Source: Rhodoferax sp. (GTDB lineage Bacteria; Pseudomonadota; Gammaproteobacteria; Burkholderiales; Burkholderiaceae_C). Taken from it: a stretch of DNA of 64,000 nt. The notes beneath the pieces are model-generated. The model did no database searches and was not told where the DNA came from. It was given only the letters and a program-made list of their open reading frames with translations. The DNA is taken from the NCBI RefSeq assembly GCF_012927445.1, contig NZ_JABBPD010000007.1:186001-250000 (forward strand), in the 5' to 3' direction. The translations under genes and the position numbers were made by a program. Positions 38,971 through 48,538 of this stretch are shown piece by piece (the stretch's first letter is position 1; the number at the start of each line of letters is the position of its first letter).

Positions 38971-39462
38971 ATGGAACCTCTCAATAACCCTTTGCCCATG
39001 ATCCCATTGCCTACCGCCCCTTTAAAGAAATCGCAATACGAAGCGCTCTCGGAGTTTCGTTATCAATTGCGACGCTTTCTCCATTTCAGTGAGACGGCGG
39101 CCAAGGAGGCCGGACTGACGCCTTTGCAATATCTCTTGATGTTGCACGTGCGCGGTTTCCCCGGCCGTGATTGGGCCACGGTGAATGAGCTGTCCGATCG
39201 TCTGCAAATGCAGCACCATGGCGTGGTCGCGCTGCTGACGCGCTGTGAAGAGGCCGGCTTGGTGCTGCGCCAGAAAAGCAAGACCGATCGGCGCATGGTC
39301 GAGGTCCATCTGCAGGCCAAAGGCGCGGCGCAACTGGAACGTCTGGCCGCGCTGCACGATGCGGAGTTGCGCTCGTTGGGCGATACGTTTCAGGTGGCGC
39401 GCATCACCGCGTTCAATGATGCGGATGCGGATGCGCAGTGCAAGCCCGGGCGAGACGCATGA
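38971..39462 (+). CDS. MarR family transcriptional regulator
   Basis: ATVNELSDRLQMQHHGVVALLTRCEEAGLVLRQKSKTDRRMVEVHLQAKG. Confidence 0.88.
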   Translation: MEPLNNPLPMIPLPTAPLKKSQYEALSEFRYQLRRFLHFSETAAKEAGLTPLQYLLMLHVRGFPGRDWATVNELSDRLQMQHHGVVALLTRCEEAGLVLRQKSKTDRRMVEVHLQAKGAAQLERLAALHDAELRSLGDTFQVARITAFNDADADAQCKPGRDA

Positions 39463-39472
39463 GGCGTTTTCC

Positions 39473-40837
39473 ATGAACACCCTTGAGCTACTTTGCGCCG
39501 GAAAACTGGCCGGAACCCAGCGCCTGAAATTAGCGTGTGGACTGGCAGAATTTCCGCGTGAGATTTTTGATCTCGCCGATACCCTGGAAATCCTCGACCT
39601 GTCCGGCAATGCGCTGTCCACATTACCGGATGACCTGCCCAGGTTGCACCGGTTACGCATCCTGTTTTGTTCCGACAATCAATTCACCGCATTGCCGGCC
39701 GTGCTCGGGCAATGTGCGCAACTCGCCATGGTGGGCTTCAAGGCCAACCAGATCCGGACCGTCTCCGGCGCAGCACTGCCCCTCGCGTTGCGCTGGCTGA
39801 TCCTTACCGACAACCAGATCGAAGAACTGCCGGCCGACATCGGGCGTTGCGCCCAGTTGCAAAAACTCATGCTGGCCGGTAACCGCTTGCCGGCCTTGCC
39901 GCCCGCGATGGCGGCCTGCACCCAACTGGAGTTATTGCGCATTTCGGCCAACCAGCTGACCGAACTCCCTGCTTGGCTGCTCACGCTGCCCAAACTGTCC
40001 TGGCTGGCCTATGCGGGGAATCCGTTTTGCGAGAACAGGGAGGTGACGGCTTTCAGCGCGCCGCCCCTGACCAGCATCCATTGGGACCAGTTAACGCTGC
40101 AGCATCAACTGGGTGAAGGCGCATCCGGCGTGATCCACCAGGCGCAGTGGCGGCGCCGCGCGGGTGCGCAACAAGTGGCGGTCAAGCTTTTCAAGGGTGA
40201 GGTCACCAGCGATGGTTTGCCGCAAAGCGAAATGAGGGCCTGCATCAGCGCTGGCACACACGCGCACCTGATCCCGATCCTCGGCCAAGTGCATGATCAC
40301 CCGGCCGGTGTGAGTGGCATGGTCATGTCTTTGATTGACCCGGCCTTTCGCAATTTGGCCGGACCGCCCAGCCTGGATTCCTGTACCCGCGATATCTACG
40401 CCGCGGACACCACGTTTGAGTTAACGACGGTGATGCGCATGGCGCTCGGCATCGCGTCGGCGGCGCGGCATCTGCACGCACAAGGCCTGATGCATGGCGA
40501 TTTGTACGCTCACAATATCTTGCACGCGGGTCAAGGCCGGGCTTTGCTGGGTGATTTTGGCGCCGCTTCTTTTCTGGCACCGCAGGACCGGCAACAGGCC
40601 ATTGCGCTTCAACGTCTTGAAGTGCGTGCCTTTGCCTGTCTGCTGGAAGAGTTGCTGGAGCGCTGTAGCGCCGTGGCTGACGCACGCCTCACGATGGAGG
40701 CGCTGGTCAAATTGAAAACAGCTTGTATGCAAGAACTAACGAGCGAACGCCCATTATTTGACGCGGTCGAACAGGTTCTGATGAAGCTGGCGCGATCTCA
40801 TCAAGAACGGCAATCTGAATCAGCGACCGCTTCGTAA
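39473..40837 (+). CDS. Leucine-rich-repeat serine/threonine protein kinase
   Basis: About 6-7 LRR units (LEILDLSGNALSTLPDDL, LRWLILTDNQIEELPADI); GEGASGVIHQAQW...VAVKLFKG, HGDLYAHNIL catalytic loop, GDFGAA. Confidence 0.9.
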   Translation: MNTLELLCAGKLAGTQRLKLACGLAEFPREIFDLADTLEILDLSGNALSTLPDDLPRLHRLRILFCSDNQFTALPAVLGQCAQLAMVGFKANQIRTVSGAALPLALRWLILTDNQIEELPADIGRCAQLQKLMLAGNRLPALPPAMAACTQLELLRISANQLTELPAWLLTLPKLSWLAYAGNPFCENREVTAFSAPPLTSIHWDQLTLQHQLGEGASGVIHQAQWRRRAGAQQVAVKLFKGEVTSDGLPQSEMRACISAGTHAHLIPILGQVHDHPAGVSGMVMSLIDPAFRNLAGPPSLDSCTRDIYAADTTFELTTVMRMALGIASAARHLHAQGLMHGDLYAHNILHAGQGRALLGDFGAASFLAPQDRQQAIALQRLEVRAFACLLEELLERCSAVADARLTMEALVKLKTACMQELTSERPLFDAVEQVLMKLARSHQERQSESATAS

Positions 40838-40867
40838 AGCGGCGCTTTTCAGGTGCGACAGAACTGA

Positions 40868-41215
40868 TTATTCGACGTCGTTGGGCAGTGGCGCACTGCG
40901 GCGGGGATCGTGTTTGGACAAGGCCGTGTCGACCGCACGTTTCAACTTGCTGACGGCGCCCTGGATCGCCTGATGGGCCGTGCCGGACTGGTCTTTCACG
41001 ATGACCGGTTCGCGTCCTACCAGTCTGGCTTCCAGCGTGCAATGAATCTCGTTCGGACTGGTCTTGACATGGCTGTTGACATCGGAGAGATGTGCCTCTA
41101 CCCGCGTGATTTGGTCGCGAAAACGGCCGAGTGCATCCGTCACCACTGTCTTCAAGTGGTCGGCCATCAGGTGGTCTCCGTCGATGTTCGGGTCGGTGTT
41201 CAACAAAATTTGCAT
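40868..41215 (-). CDS. HPF/RaiA family ribosome-associated protein
   Basis: MQILLNTDPNIDGDHLMADHLKTVVTDALGRFRDQITRVEAHLSDVN...CTLEARLVGREPVIV. Confidence 0.8.
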   Translation of the reverse strand: MQILLNTDPNIDGDHLMADHLKTVVTDALGRFRDQITRVEAHLSDVNSHVKTSPNEIHCTLEARLVGREPVIVKDQSGTAHQAIQGAVSKLKRAVDTALSKHDPRRSAPLPNDVE

Positions 41216-41359
41216 AAGATTTCTCCGGGATAGTCTGAGCGCGCTATACAAGCGCGTACGGGCGGCAGTGATGACTGGCAATTTGCGTCAGTCACCGTTG
41301 AACAATTATGCGCCGATGTGCGCCGTCCCTGGCAAGACCTTGTCGTCCATAAGGAGCCG

Positions 41360-42109
41360 TCAGAGGGCGGGCTGGTTCACCCGTTTGGACAGTTCCTCGG
41401 CGCTCTCTTTGCGCTCGCTGTAACGGTCGACCAGGTAGGGTGCCAGGTCCCGCGTCAGCAGGGTGAACTTGACCAGTTCCTCCATCACGTCCACCACCCG
41501 GTCAAAGTAGGCGGACGGTTTCATGCGCCCGGCCTCATCAAACTCCAGGAAGGCCTTGGCGACCGAGGACTGATTCGGGATGGTCAGCATGCGCATCCAG
41601 CGACCCAGCACGCGCAACTGGTTGACGGCATTGAAAGATTGCGAACCACCACAGACCTGCATCACGGCCAGCGTCTTGCCCTGGGTGGGTCGCACGGCGC
41701 CCACGGACAGGGGAATCCAGTCGATCTGGCTTTTCATGATGCCGGTCATGGCACCATGCCGCTCAGGGGAGCACCACACCATGCCTTCCGCCCATTGGGC
41801 CAGCGCCCGTAACTCCGCCACTTTAGGGTGATTCTCCGGCGCGTCGTCGGGCAGCGGCAGGCCACTGGGGTTGAAGATTTTGACCTCACCGCCCATGGCT
41901 GTCAGCAAGCGAGCGGCCTCCTCGGTCAGCAAGCGGCTGAACGAGCGCTCGCGCAGTGAGCCATACAGCAGCAGGAAGCGGGGCGCATGAGCAGCAGTTT
42001 CTGCCGGGCGCAGCCGATTGAGATCAGGGACGTTAAATAACGCGGCGTTGAGTTGCGGCAAGTCAGACAACAGGGTGGACAGGGCGTCAGACACGTTGGC
42101 CCTTCTCAT
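41360..42109 (-). CDS. arsH: Arsenical resistance protein ArsH (NADPH-dependent FMN reductase)
   Basis: [26 protein letters not shown]...[23 protein letters not shown]...[17 protein letters not shown]. Confidence 0.93.
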   Translation of the reverse strand: MRRANVSDALSTLLSDLPQLNAALFNVPDLNRLRPAETAAHAPRFLLLYGSLRERSFSRLLTEEAARLLTAMGGEVKIFNPSGLPLPDDAPENHPKVAELRALAQWAEGMVWCSPERHGAMTGIMKSQIDWIPLSVGAVRPTQGKTLAVMQVCGGSQSFNAVNQLRVLGRWMRMLTIPNQSSVAKAFLEFDEAGRMKPSAYFDRVVDVMEELVKFTLLTRDLAPYLVDRYSERKESAEELSKRVNQPAL

Positions 42110-42509
42110 TGATAACCGCTTCGCCGTCTTCCTTGGTGAAAGCGCCCAATTGCGGCTGCGGCAAGAGGTCCAGCACCGCCTCAGACGGGCGACACAGACG
42201 CGTGCCCAGCAGGGTAACCACAATCGGGCGATTGATCAGAATCGGGTGCGCCAGCATGGCGTCGATCAGGGCGTCATCGCTCCATGTCGGATTGCCCAAA
42301 TCCAGTTCCTGGTAGATCGTTTCCTTGGCACGCATCACCTCGCGCACCGGCATCCCCATGGATGCAATCAGCGCCACCAACTCGGTGCGGCTGGGCGGTG
42401 TTTCCAGGTAAGGAATGACGTGGGGCTCGGCGCCCGTGTTGCGAATCAGCGCCAGTGTGTTGCGCGAGGTGCCGCATTGGGGGTTGTGATAAATCGTGAT
42501 GGGGTTCAT
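42087..42509 (-). CDS. arsC: Arsenate reductase, glutaredoxin/ArsC type
   Basis: [41 protein letters not shown]...[10 protein letters not shown]. Confidence 0.95.
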   Translation of the reverse strand: MNPITIYHNPQCGTSRNTLALIRNTGAEPHVIPYLETPPSRTELVALIASMGMPVREVMRAKETIYQELDLGNPTWSDDALIDAMLAHPILINRPIVVTLLGTRLCRPSEAVLDLLPQPQLGAFTKEDGEAVINEKGQRV

Positions 42510-42538
42510 GGTGTTTTTTCTTTCAAAGGCGCCGCCGT

Positions 42539-43606
42539 TCAGCCGCGCTCGTACCAGCCCTTGGAGTTGTTGACGATATAAACCACCAGCAGCATCACCG
42601 GCACTTCAATCAACACGCCCACCACCGTCGCCAATGCGGCACCGGAGTTGAAGCCAAACAGGCTGATGGCGGCGGCGACCGCCAGCTCGAAGAAGTTGGA
42701 GGCGCCAATCAGCGCCGACGGGCAGGCAATGTTGTGCTTTTCACCCACGGCGCGGTTGAGCCAGTAGGCCAGGGCCGAGTTGAAAAACACCTGGATCAAA
42801 ATCGGCACCGCCAGCAAGGCAATCACCAGCGGCTGCTTCAAAATCGCTTCACCCTGAAAGGCGAACAACAACACCAGCGTGGCCAGCAAGGCCGCGATCG
42901 ACCAGGGGCCGATCTTGTGCATGGCGGCGTCAAAGGCGGCGTGTCCCTTGGCCATCAAGGCCTTGCGCCACACTTGCGCCAGCAGCACCGGAATCACGAT
43001 GTACAAGCCCACTGAGATCAGCAGCGTGGCCCACGGCACGGTGATGGCCGAGATGCCGAGCAAAAAGGCCACCAGCGGCGCGAAGGCGATCACCATGATG
43101 CTGTCGTTCAGCGCCACTTGCGACAGCGTGAACAAGGGGTCGCCGCCGGTCAGCCGGCTCCAGACAAACACCATGGCGGTGCAGGGTGCGGCGGCCAGCA
43201 GGATCAGGCCGGCGATATAGCTATCCAACTGGTCGGCCGGCAGCAGCGGTGCAAACAAATGGCGGATGAACAGCCAGCCGAGAAACGCCATGGTGAACGG
43301 CTTGACCAACCAGTTGACGAACAGCGTGACGCCAATGCCCTTCACATGCTGGCGCACCTCGTGCAGCGCGCCAAAATCGACCTTGACCAGCATCGGAATG
43401 ATCATGACCCAGATCAGCACGCCGACCGGCAGGTTGACGTTGGCCACTTCCATGCGGCCAATGGCCTGGAACAGGTCGGGCAGCAGTTGGCCGAGCCCGA
43501 TGCCGACTACGATGCACAGAAACACCCACACCGTCAGGTAGCGCTCGAACACGCTCATCGGCGCGCCTGCTGCCTGCTTGGCAGTCATTTCACATTGAAC
43601 ACTCAT
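42539..43606 (-). CDS. ACR3 family arsenite efflux transporter
   Basis: YLTVWVFLCIVVGIGLGQLLPDLFQ...AAPCTAMVFVWSRLTGGDPLFTLSQVALNDSIM. Confidence 0.95.
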   Translation of the reverse strand: MSVQCEMTAKQAAGAPMSVFERYLTVWVFLCIVVGIGLGQLLPDLFQAIGRMEVANVNLPVGVLIWVMIIPMLVKVDFGALHEVRQHVKGIGVTLFVNWLVKPFTMAFLGWLFIRHLFAPLLPADQLDSYIAGLILLAAAPCTAMVFVWSRLTGGDPLFTLSQVALNDSIMVIAFAPLVAFLLGISAITVPWATLLISVGLYIVIPVLLAQVWRKALMAKGHAAFDAAMHKIGPWSIAALLATLVLLFAFQGEAILKQPLVIALLAVPILIQVFFNSALAYWLNRAVGEKHNIACPSALIGASNFFELAVAAAISLFGFNSGAALATVVGVLIEVPVMLLVVYIVNNSKGWYERG

Positions 43607-43610
43607 GGCG

Positions 43611-44111
43611 TTATGCCTGGTCCAAGTCGCGGGCCGAGCTTTGCAGCAAGGTCTTTTCCAGCTTCGCGGCGGGCAGGCTGGTCAGCAATTCCAGCCGTCG
43701 CTTGAGCGCGTGCAGCGTCAAGCGAAAGGCTTCCAGCTTCTGCGCCTCTGTGCCATGGCCGGCCGAGGGGTCGGGGTAGCCCCAGTGCGCGGTGGCCGGC
43801 TGGCCGGGCCAGTAGGGGCAGACCTCGCCGGCCGCGTTGTCGCAGACGGTGATCACCAGGTCCATGTGCGGCGCTTGCGGAGTGGCAAATTCATCCCAGG
43901 TCTTGCTGCGCAGACCGGCCGTGGCCATGCCGGCGTTTTGCAGTACCTGCAAACCCAGCGGGTTGGGCTGCTGGTTGTCGCGCGGGTGGCTGCCGGCTGA
44001 ATAGGCCTTGAAACGCCCGTGGCCGATGTGGTTGAGGATGGCTTCGGCCAGGATGCTGCGCGCTGAGTTGTGGGTACACAAGAACAGGACGTTGAGAACT
44101 TTGTCTGTCAT
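43611..44111 (-). CDS. arsC: Arsenate reductase, LMW-phosphatase type
   Basis: VLNVLFLCTHNSARSILAEAILNHIGHGRFKAYSAGSHP; C-x5-R-S active site. Confidence 0.93.
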   Translation of the reverse strand: MTDKVLNVLFLCTHNSARSILAEAILNHIGHGRFKAYSAGSHPRDNQQPNPLGLQVLQNAGMATAGLRSKTWDEFATPQAPHMDLVITVCDNAAGEVCPYWPGQPATAHWGYPDPSAGHGTEAQKLEAFRLTLHALKRRLELLTSLPAAKLEKTLLQSSARDLDQA

Positions 44112-44112
44112 G

Positions 44113-45912
44113 TCAGATTTCCTTGGAGGTGAAGGTGGTTGCAGTCGAATGACCAGCCAGCTGCATGAGGCGGTCCACGCCAATCGGCTCCTCTTTCAGG
44201 AGTGGAACCAAGGCGTAGCGGCGGGCGTGCCGGGTGGCCACCGACGCGATCTCCACCCGTTCGTTGTGGGCGCGCTGGCGCAATAACGGGGCAGTAATCG
44301 GTGCGCTGAGCGAGGCCGCTGCCACGCTGTTGTTGATGATCCAGGCCCAGGGTGCAATGCCGGCGCGCTGCAGGTCGGCCTGCAGGTTGGCGGCTTCCAG
44401 CACCGGCGTGGTTTCCGCCAGCGTCACCAGCAGCACCTTGGTTTGTTTCGGGTCTTGCAGTTGCATCATCGGCGTGGTGAAGTGCAGGCCGGTGCCTTTC
44501 ATCTGGCGTGCGATGTCGCGGTGGTAGGCGCCGGTGGCGTCCAGCAGCAACAGGGTGTGGCCGGTGGGCGCGGTGTCCATCACGACAAACTTTTTACCGG
44601 CCTCGCGAATCACGCGCGCGAAGGCCTGGAACACGGCAATCTCTTCGGTGCAGGGTGAGCGCAGGTCTTCTTCCAGCAAGGCGCGGCCGGCCGCGTCCAG
44701 CTTGGCGCCTTTGCTGACCAGCACCTGCTCGCGGTAGCGCTCAGTCACTTCATGCGGATCGATGCGGCTCACCGTCAGGTGTTCCAGCGTGCCGTGCAGG
44801 GTGTCGACTAGGTGCGCAGCCGGGTCCGAGGTGGTCAGGTGAACCGGCCATCCACGATGCGCCAGCTGCACCGCCACTGCCGCCGCCAGCGTGGTTTTGC
44901 CGACGCCGCCCTTGCCCATCAGCATGACCAGACCGTGGCCGTCGGCAGCTATCTCATCGACCAGTTGCGACAGGCTGGGCGCGTCGAGCGGGGTCGGCTC
45001 CGGCGTGACGGCGGCTTGGAGCGGTGCATTGCTGGTCAGCAATTGGCGCAGGGCGTCCAGCCCCACCAAGTCGAACGCTTTGAGCGCGATCTGGTCCGTC
45101 GGCAGGGTTTGCAGCAGGACCGGCATGCCGGCCAGCGCGGCCAGTTCTCGCTGGCAGATGGCGGCCGCCAACGGATCTTGATCGACCTCGGTCGGCGGAA
45201 ACACGCCGTTGATCACCAGAAACTGTTTGGACAGGCCAATCGCGGCGAGTTCGACATGGGTGCGCGCCGCCTCGCGCAAGGTGGCTTGCTGGGCACGCGC
45301 CACCAGCACCAGGCGGGTTCGCTCGGGGTCGGCCAGCGCATCCACCGCCGCCTTGTACTGGGCGCGCTGCTTCTCCAGCCCGGCCAGCGGACCGAGACAC
45401 GAAGCATCGCCCTTGCCCTCGTCCAGAAATCCGCTCCAGGCGCCCGGCAGTTGCAACAGCCGGATCGTGTGGCCGGTGGGCGCGGTGTCGAAAATGATGT
45501 GCTCAAAATCGTGCGTCAACGCGGCGTCGGTCAGCAGGGCGGTGAACTCGTCAAAGGCGGCGATCTCGGTGGTGCAGGCGCCGGACAGTTGCTCCTCGAT
45601 GCCTTTCACCACCGCCTCCGGCAGCACCCCGCGCACCGGCCCGACGATGCGGTCGCGGTAGGCTTGCGCCGCGGCTTGGGGATCAATCTCCAGCGCCGAC
45701 AGGTTGGCGACGGCCGGGATGGCGGTGATCTGGTTGCCGATCGTGATGCCAAAGACCTGCCCGACGTTGGAGGCCGGATCGGTGCTGACCAGCAGCACGC
45801 GCTTGTTGGCCGCCGCCAGCTGGACCGCGGTGGCGCAGGCGATCGAGGTCTTGCCGACGCCGCCCTTGCCGGTGAAGAACAGAAAACGGGGCGGTTGTTC
45901 GAGAAACTGCAT
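44113..45912 (-). CDS. arsA: Arsenical pump-driving ATPase, two-domain
   Basis: Two P-loops FFTGKGGVGKTSIACATA and LMGKGGVGKTTLAAAVA; DTAPTGHTIRLLQLPG and DTAPTGHTLLLLDATG. Confidence 0.95.
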   Translation of the reverse strand: MQFLEQPPRFLFFTGKGGVGKTSIACATAVQLAAANKRVLLVSTDPASNVGQVFGITIGNQITAIPAVANLSALEIDPQAAAQAYRDRIVGPVRGVLPEAVVKGIEEQLSGACTTEIAAFDEFTALLTDAALTHDFEHIIFDTAPTGHTIRLLQLPGAWSGFLDEGKGDASCLGPLAGLEKQRAQYKAAVDALADPERTRLVLVARAQQATLREAARTHVELAAIGLSKQFLVINGVFPPTEVDQDPLAAAICQRELAALAGMPVLLQTLPTDQIALKAFDLVGLDALRQLLTSNAPLQAAVTPEPTPLDAPSLSQLVDEIAADGHGLVMLMGKGGVGKTTLAAAVAVQLAHRGWPVHLTTSDPAAHLVDTLHGTLEHLTVSRIDPHEVTERYREQVLVSKGAKLDAAGRALLEEDLRSPCTEEIAVFQAFARVIREAGKKFVVMDTAPTGHTLLLLDATGAYHRDIARQMKGTGLHFTTPMMQLQDPKQTKVLLVTLAETTPVLEAANLQADLQRAGIAPWAWIINNSVAAASLSAPITAPLLRQRAHNERVEIASVATRHARRYALVPLLKEEPIGVDRLMQLAGHSTATTFTSKEI

Positions 45913-45981
45913 GGGGTGATCTCCTGGGGCAAACATCGACAGGTGGGGTTTAACCGCAACGTCCGCTGAGGCGCTGGCGCT

Positions 45982-46338
45982 TCAGGCTGGCGTCGGAATG
46001 GCGGACGCGGTCTGGCAGCTGAGCGGCGGACAAAGTTCGGCGCATTGCTCCGGATGGCCGGCGCAACATTCTTCGGTCAAATAAGCGATCAAGTCGTGCA
46101 TCAGCGCCAGGTTGGCGCGGTAGCGCTGAAAGCGCCCTTCTTGCACCACGGCGACCAGTTGCGCATGGGTCAGCGCCTTCAGGTGAAACGACAGATTGGT
46201 CGGCGGCACTGCCAGCGTGCTGGAAATTTCACCGGCGACCAGACCCTCCGGCCCGACTTTGACCAGCAGCCGGTAGATGTCCAAACGCACGCCGGAGGAG
46301 AGCGATTCAAAAACGGCAAGGGCTGACAATTTATCCAT
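45982..46338 (-). CDS. arsR: ArsR family transcriptional regulator
   Basis: FESLSSGVRLDIYRLLVKVGPEGLVAGEISSTLAVPPTNLSFHLKALTHAQLVAVVQEGRFQRYR. Confidence 0.9.
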   Translation of the reverse strand: MDKLSALAVFESLSSGVRLDIYRLLVKVGPEGLVAGEISSTLAVPPTNLSFHLKALTHAQLVAVVQEGRFQRYRANLALMHDLIAYLTEECCAGHPEQCAELCPPLSCQTASAIPTPA

Positions 46339-46402
46339 GTTTTGATTATACAACTTCTATTGAAATGTCATGGAAATAACGGGTTCTGACTAATGTTTAT
46401 AC

Positions 46403-46459
46403 AAAATTGGCCGCTAGCCCCCGTCCACTATGCGCAAGTAGCTATTAATTAAATAGCAA
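46403..46459 (+). repeat. Dispersed repeat copy upstream of arsR
   Basis: aaaattggccgctagcccccgtccactatgcgcaagtagctattaattaaatagcaa. Confidence 0.85.
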
Positions 46460-46468
46460 TACAGAAAC

Positions 46469-46696
46469 TCAAACGGCAGCGGCTTGGACACAAGCGGGGC
46501 AAATGCAGGCCTTGCGGCGCAACTGCTCCGGGACGCGCGCCAGCAAATCGGCGCCGAAGCTGGCCTCGTTGCACCAGCACGGCGGCTGTTTGATGCCGGT
46601 GGCGCGTTCGACTTGTCCGGCGCACTGGTTGGATTGGCCGCACAGTGGGCAGCAGGTGGGATCGATCGGGGAGGTAACTGGCATGGCGGGCTCCAT
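46469..46696 (-). CDS. Cysteine-rich CWC family protein
   Basis: CCPLCGQSNQCAG...PPCWCNEASF...CICPACV. Confidence 0.85.
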   Translation of the reverse strand: MEPAMPVTSPIDPTCCPLCGQSNQCAGQVERATGIKQPPCWCNEASFGADLLARVPEQLRRKACICPACVQAAAV

Positions 46697-46761
46697 CGCC
46701 GGAAATTTCGGCAGGGCTGCAGTGTAGGCCGGTGCGGCGCTGCCGATAAACTCGCGCTCAT

Positions 46762-47499
46762 ATGGATGCGACCCACACTATTCGTGACGCCGTGCTGCAC
46801 GTCGGCCAGCTGCGCCAAATCGCCGCCGCGACGCCCGGGCTGGCGCGCGCCGTGAGCGACATCAAGCAGTTGCAGGCGCGCCGCTTTGCCGGCACTTACG
46901 CCGATCTGCTGGACACGGACCGCTACCGCGCCGCCGCCCGCTTTTTTCTGGAGGAGTTGTACAGCGCCAAAGACTACTCCGGGCGCGATGCCCAATTTGC
47001 CCGCATTGCCGGCACGCTGGAGCGCCTCTTTCCGCAGCAGGTAGTGCAGACCGCCGTCGCGCTGGCACAGGTGCATCGGCTGTCCGAAGAGCTGGATCTG
47101 GCGATGGCGCAACAGGTCACCCAACATCCCGACACGAACGAGGTGACGCGCTACCTCGCCGCCTGGCGGGTGGTTGACCGGCGCGCCGACCGCTACGCCC
47201 AGTTGACCACCGTCCTTCGCATCGGCCAAGAACTGGACCGTCTGACACGCACCCCCGGCCTGCGCCTGATGCTCAAGATGATGCGCCGACCGGCCAACCT
47301 GGCGGGACTGGGCGCGTTGCAGCAATTTCTGGAAGCAGGCTTTGACACCTTTGCCGCCATGGGCCGCCAGGGCGAGGGCGCCCAGCATTTTCTGGAGATC
47401 GTGCAGGCCCGTGAAACCCGGCTGATTGACCTGCTGTTTGATGGCAGCGCTGTCGCCTGTGAGACCGAACTGACCCAGCTATTGGGACAAGCCCGCTAA
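46762..47499 (+). CDS. Conserved hypothetical FFLEELY-motif protein
   Basis: AAARFFLEELYSAKDYSGRDAQFARIAGTLERLFP; homologous pattern recalled from other betaproteobacteria. Confidence 0.65.
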   Translation: MDATHTIRDAVLHVGQLRQIAAATPGLARAVSDIKQLQARRFAGTYADLLDTDRYRAAARFFLEELYSAKDYSGRDAQFARIAGTLERLFPQQVVQTAVALAQVHRLSEELDLAMAQQVTQHPDTNEVTRYLAAWRVVDRRADRYAQLTTVLRIGQELDRLTRTPGLRLMLKMMRRPANLAGLGALQQFLEAGFDTFAAMGRQGEGAQHFLEIVQARETRLIDLLFDGSAVACETELTQLLGQAR

Positions 47500-47588
47500 C
47501 GGCAGCCGGTCATCCTGCTTCAAAATGAGGTCAACGGAGACCCGCATGAAAAAATCAGCTTTGAAATACCACCGCCAGGACCGCGCGC

Positions 47589-48524
47589 ATGTCTGAGCAA
47601 GCCCTGCCGCGCCCCCTGCTGCCCGCCGACATCAGCGTGTTCGAGCGCGGCTGGCTGTCGTCCAACAACATCCTGATCAGCGGCCGCGCGGGCACCGCCC
47701 TCATTGACAGCGGCTACGGCGACCATGCCGGGCAAACGCTGGCCCTGGTCGAGGCAGCGCTTCAGGGCCGCCCGCTCGATCTGCTGCTCAACACCCACTT
47801 GCACAGCGACCACTGCGGCGGCAACGCGGCGCTGCAGCACGCCTACCCGGCGCTCCAGACCCACATTCCGCCCGGCCTGGCGCCGCACGTCCGTCACTGG
47901 GACCCGCACGCGCTGACCTATACGCCGACCGGGCAGACTTGCCCGCCGTTTGGCTTCGATGCCGTGCTGCTGCCGGGGACGGACATCCAGCTCGGCGACA
48001 GGCCGTGGCAGGTGCACGCAGCACCCGGGCACGACCCGCACTCGGTGATCTTGTTTGAGCCGGCCTCCCGTGTGTTGGTCTCGGCCGATGCCTTGTGGGA
48101 GCGCGGTTTCGGGGTGGTGTTCCCCGAACTGGAAGGCGTGGCGGCGTTTGACGAGGTTGGCCAAACCATCGACCTGATTGAGTCGCTGGCGCCCGCGATC
48201 GTGATTCCAGGGCACGGCCCTGCTTTCACGGGCGTGGCGGCCGCCATTGGCCGCGCCCGTGACCGGCTGGACAGCTTTGTGCAGCATCCGGAAAAGCACA
48301 TCCAGTACGGCGCCAAAGTCCTGCTCAAGTTCAAGCTGCTCGAAGTCCAGAACATTGAGCTGGCCGCCTTGCTGGCCTGGGCGCAGGCCACCCCGTACTT
48401 CGCGTTGATTTACAACACGCATTTTTCAGCACAGGAATTTGCGCCGTGGGTCGAGCAGTTGATTGGCGATCTGGTGCGCTCCGGCGCGGCGACGCGCGAT
48501 GGGGTGATGGTTCGAAATGCCTGA
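47589..48524 (+). CDS. MBL-fold metallo-hydrolase
   Basis: LLNTHLHSDHCGGNAALQ, HAAPGHDPHSVILF, VIPGHGPAFTG motifs. Confidence 0.88.
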   Translation: MSEQALPRPLLPADISVFERGWLSSNNILISGRAGTALIDSGYGDHAGQTLALVEAALQGRPLDLLLNTHLHSDHCGGNAALQHAYPALQTHIPPGLAPHVRHWDPHALTYTPTGQTCPPFGFDAVLLPGTDIQLGDRPWQVHAAPGHDPHSVILFEPASRVLVSADALWERGFGVVFPELEGVAAFDEVGQTIDLIESLAPAIVIPGHGPAFTGVAAAIGRARDRLDSFVQHPEKHIQYGAKVLLKFKLLEVQNIELAALLAWAQATPYFALIYNTHFSAQEFAPWVEQLIGDLVRSGAATRDGVMVRNA

Positions 48525-48538
48525 CGGCAAGCACCACC

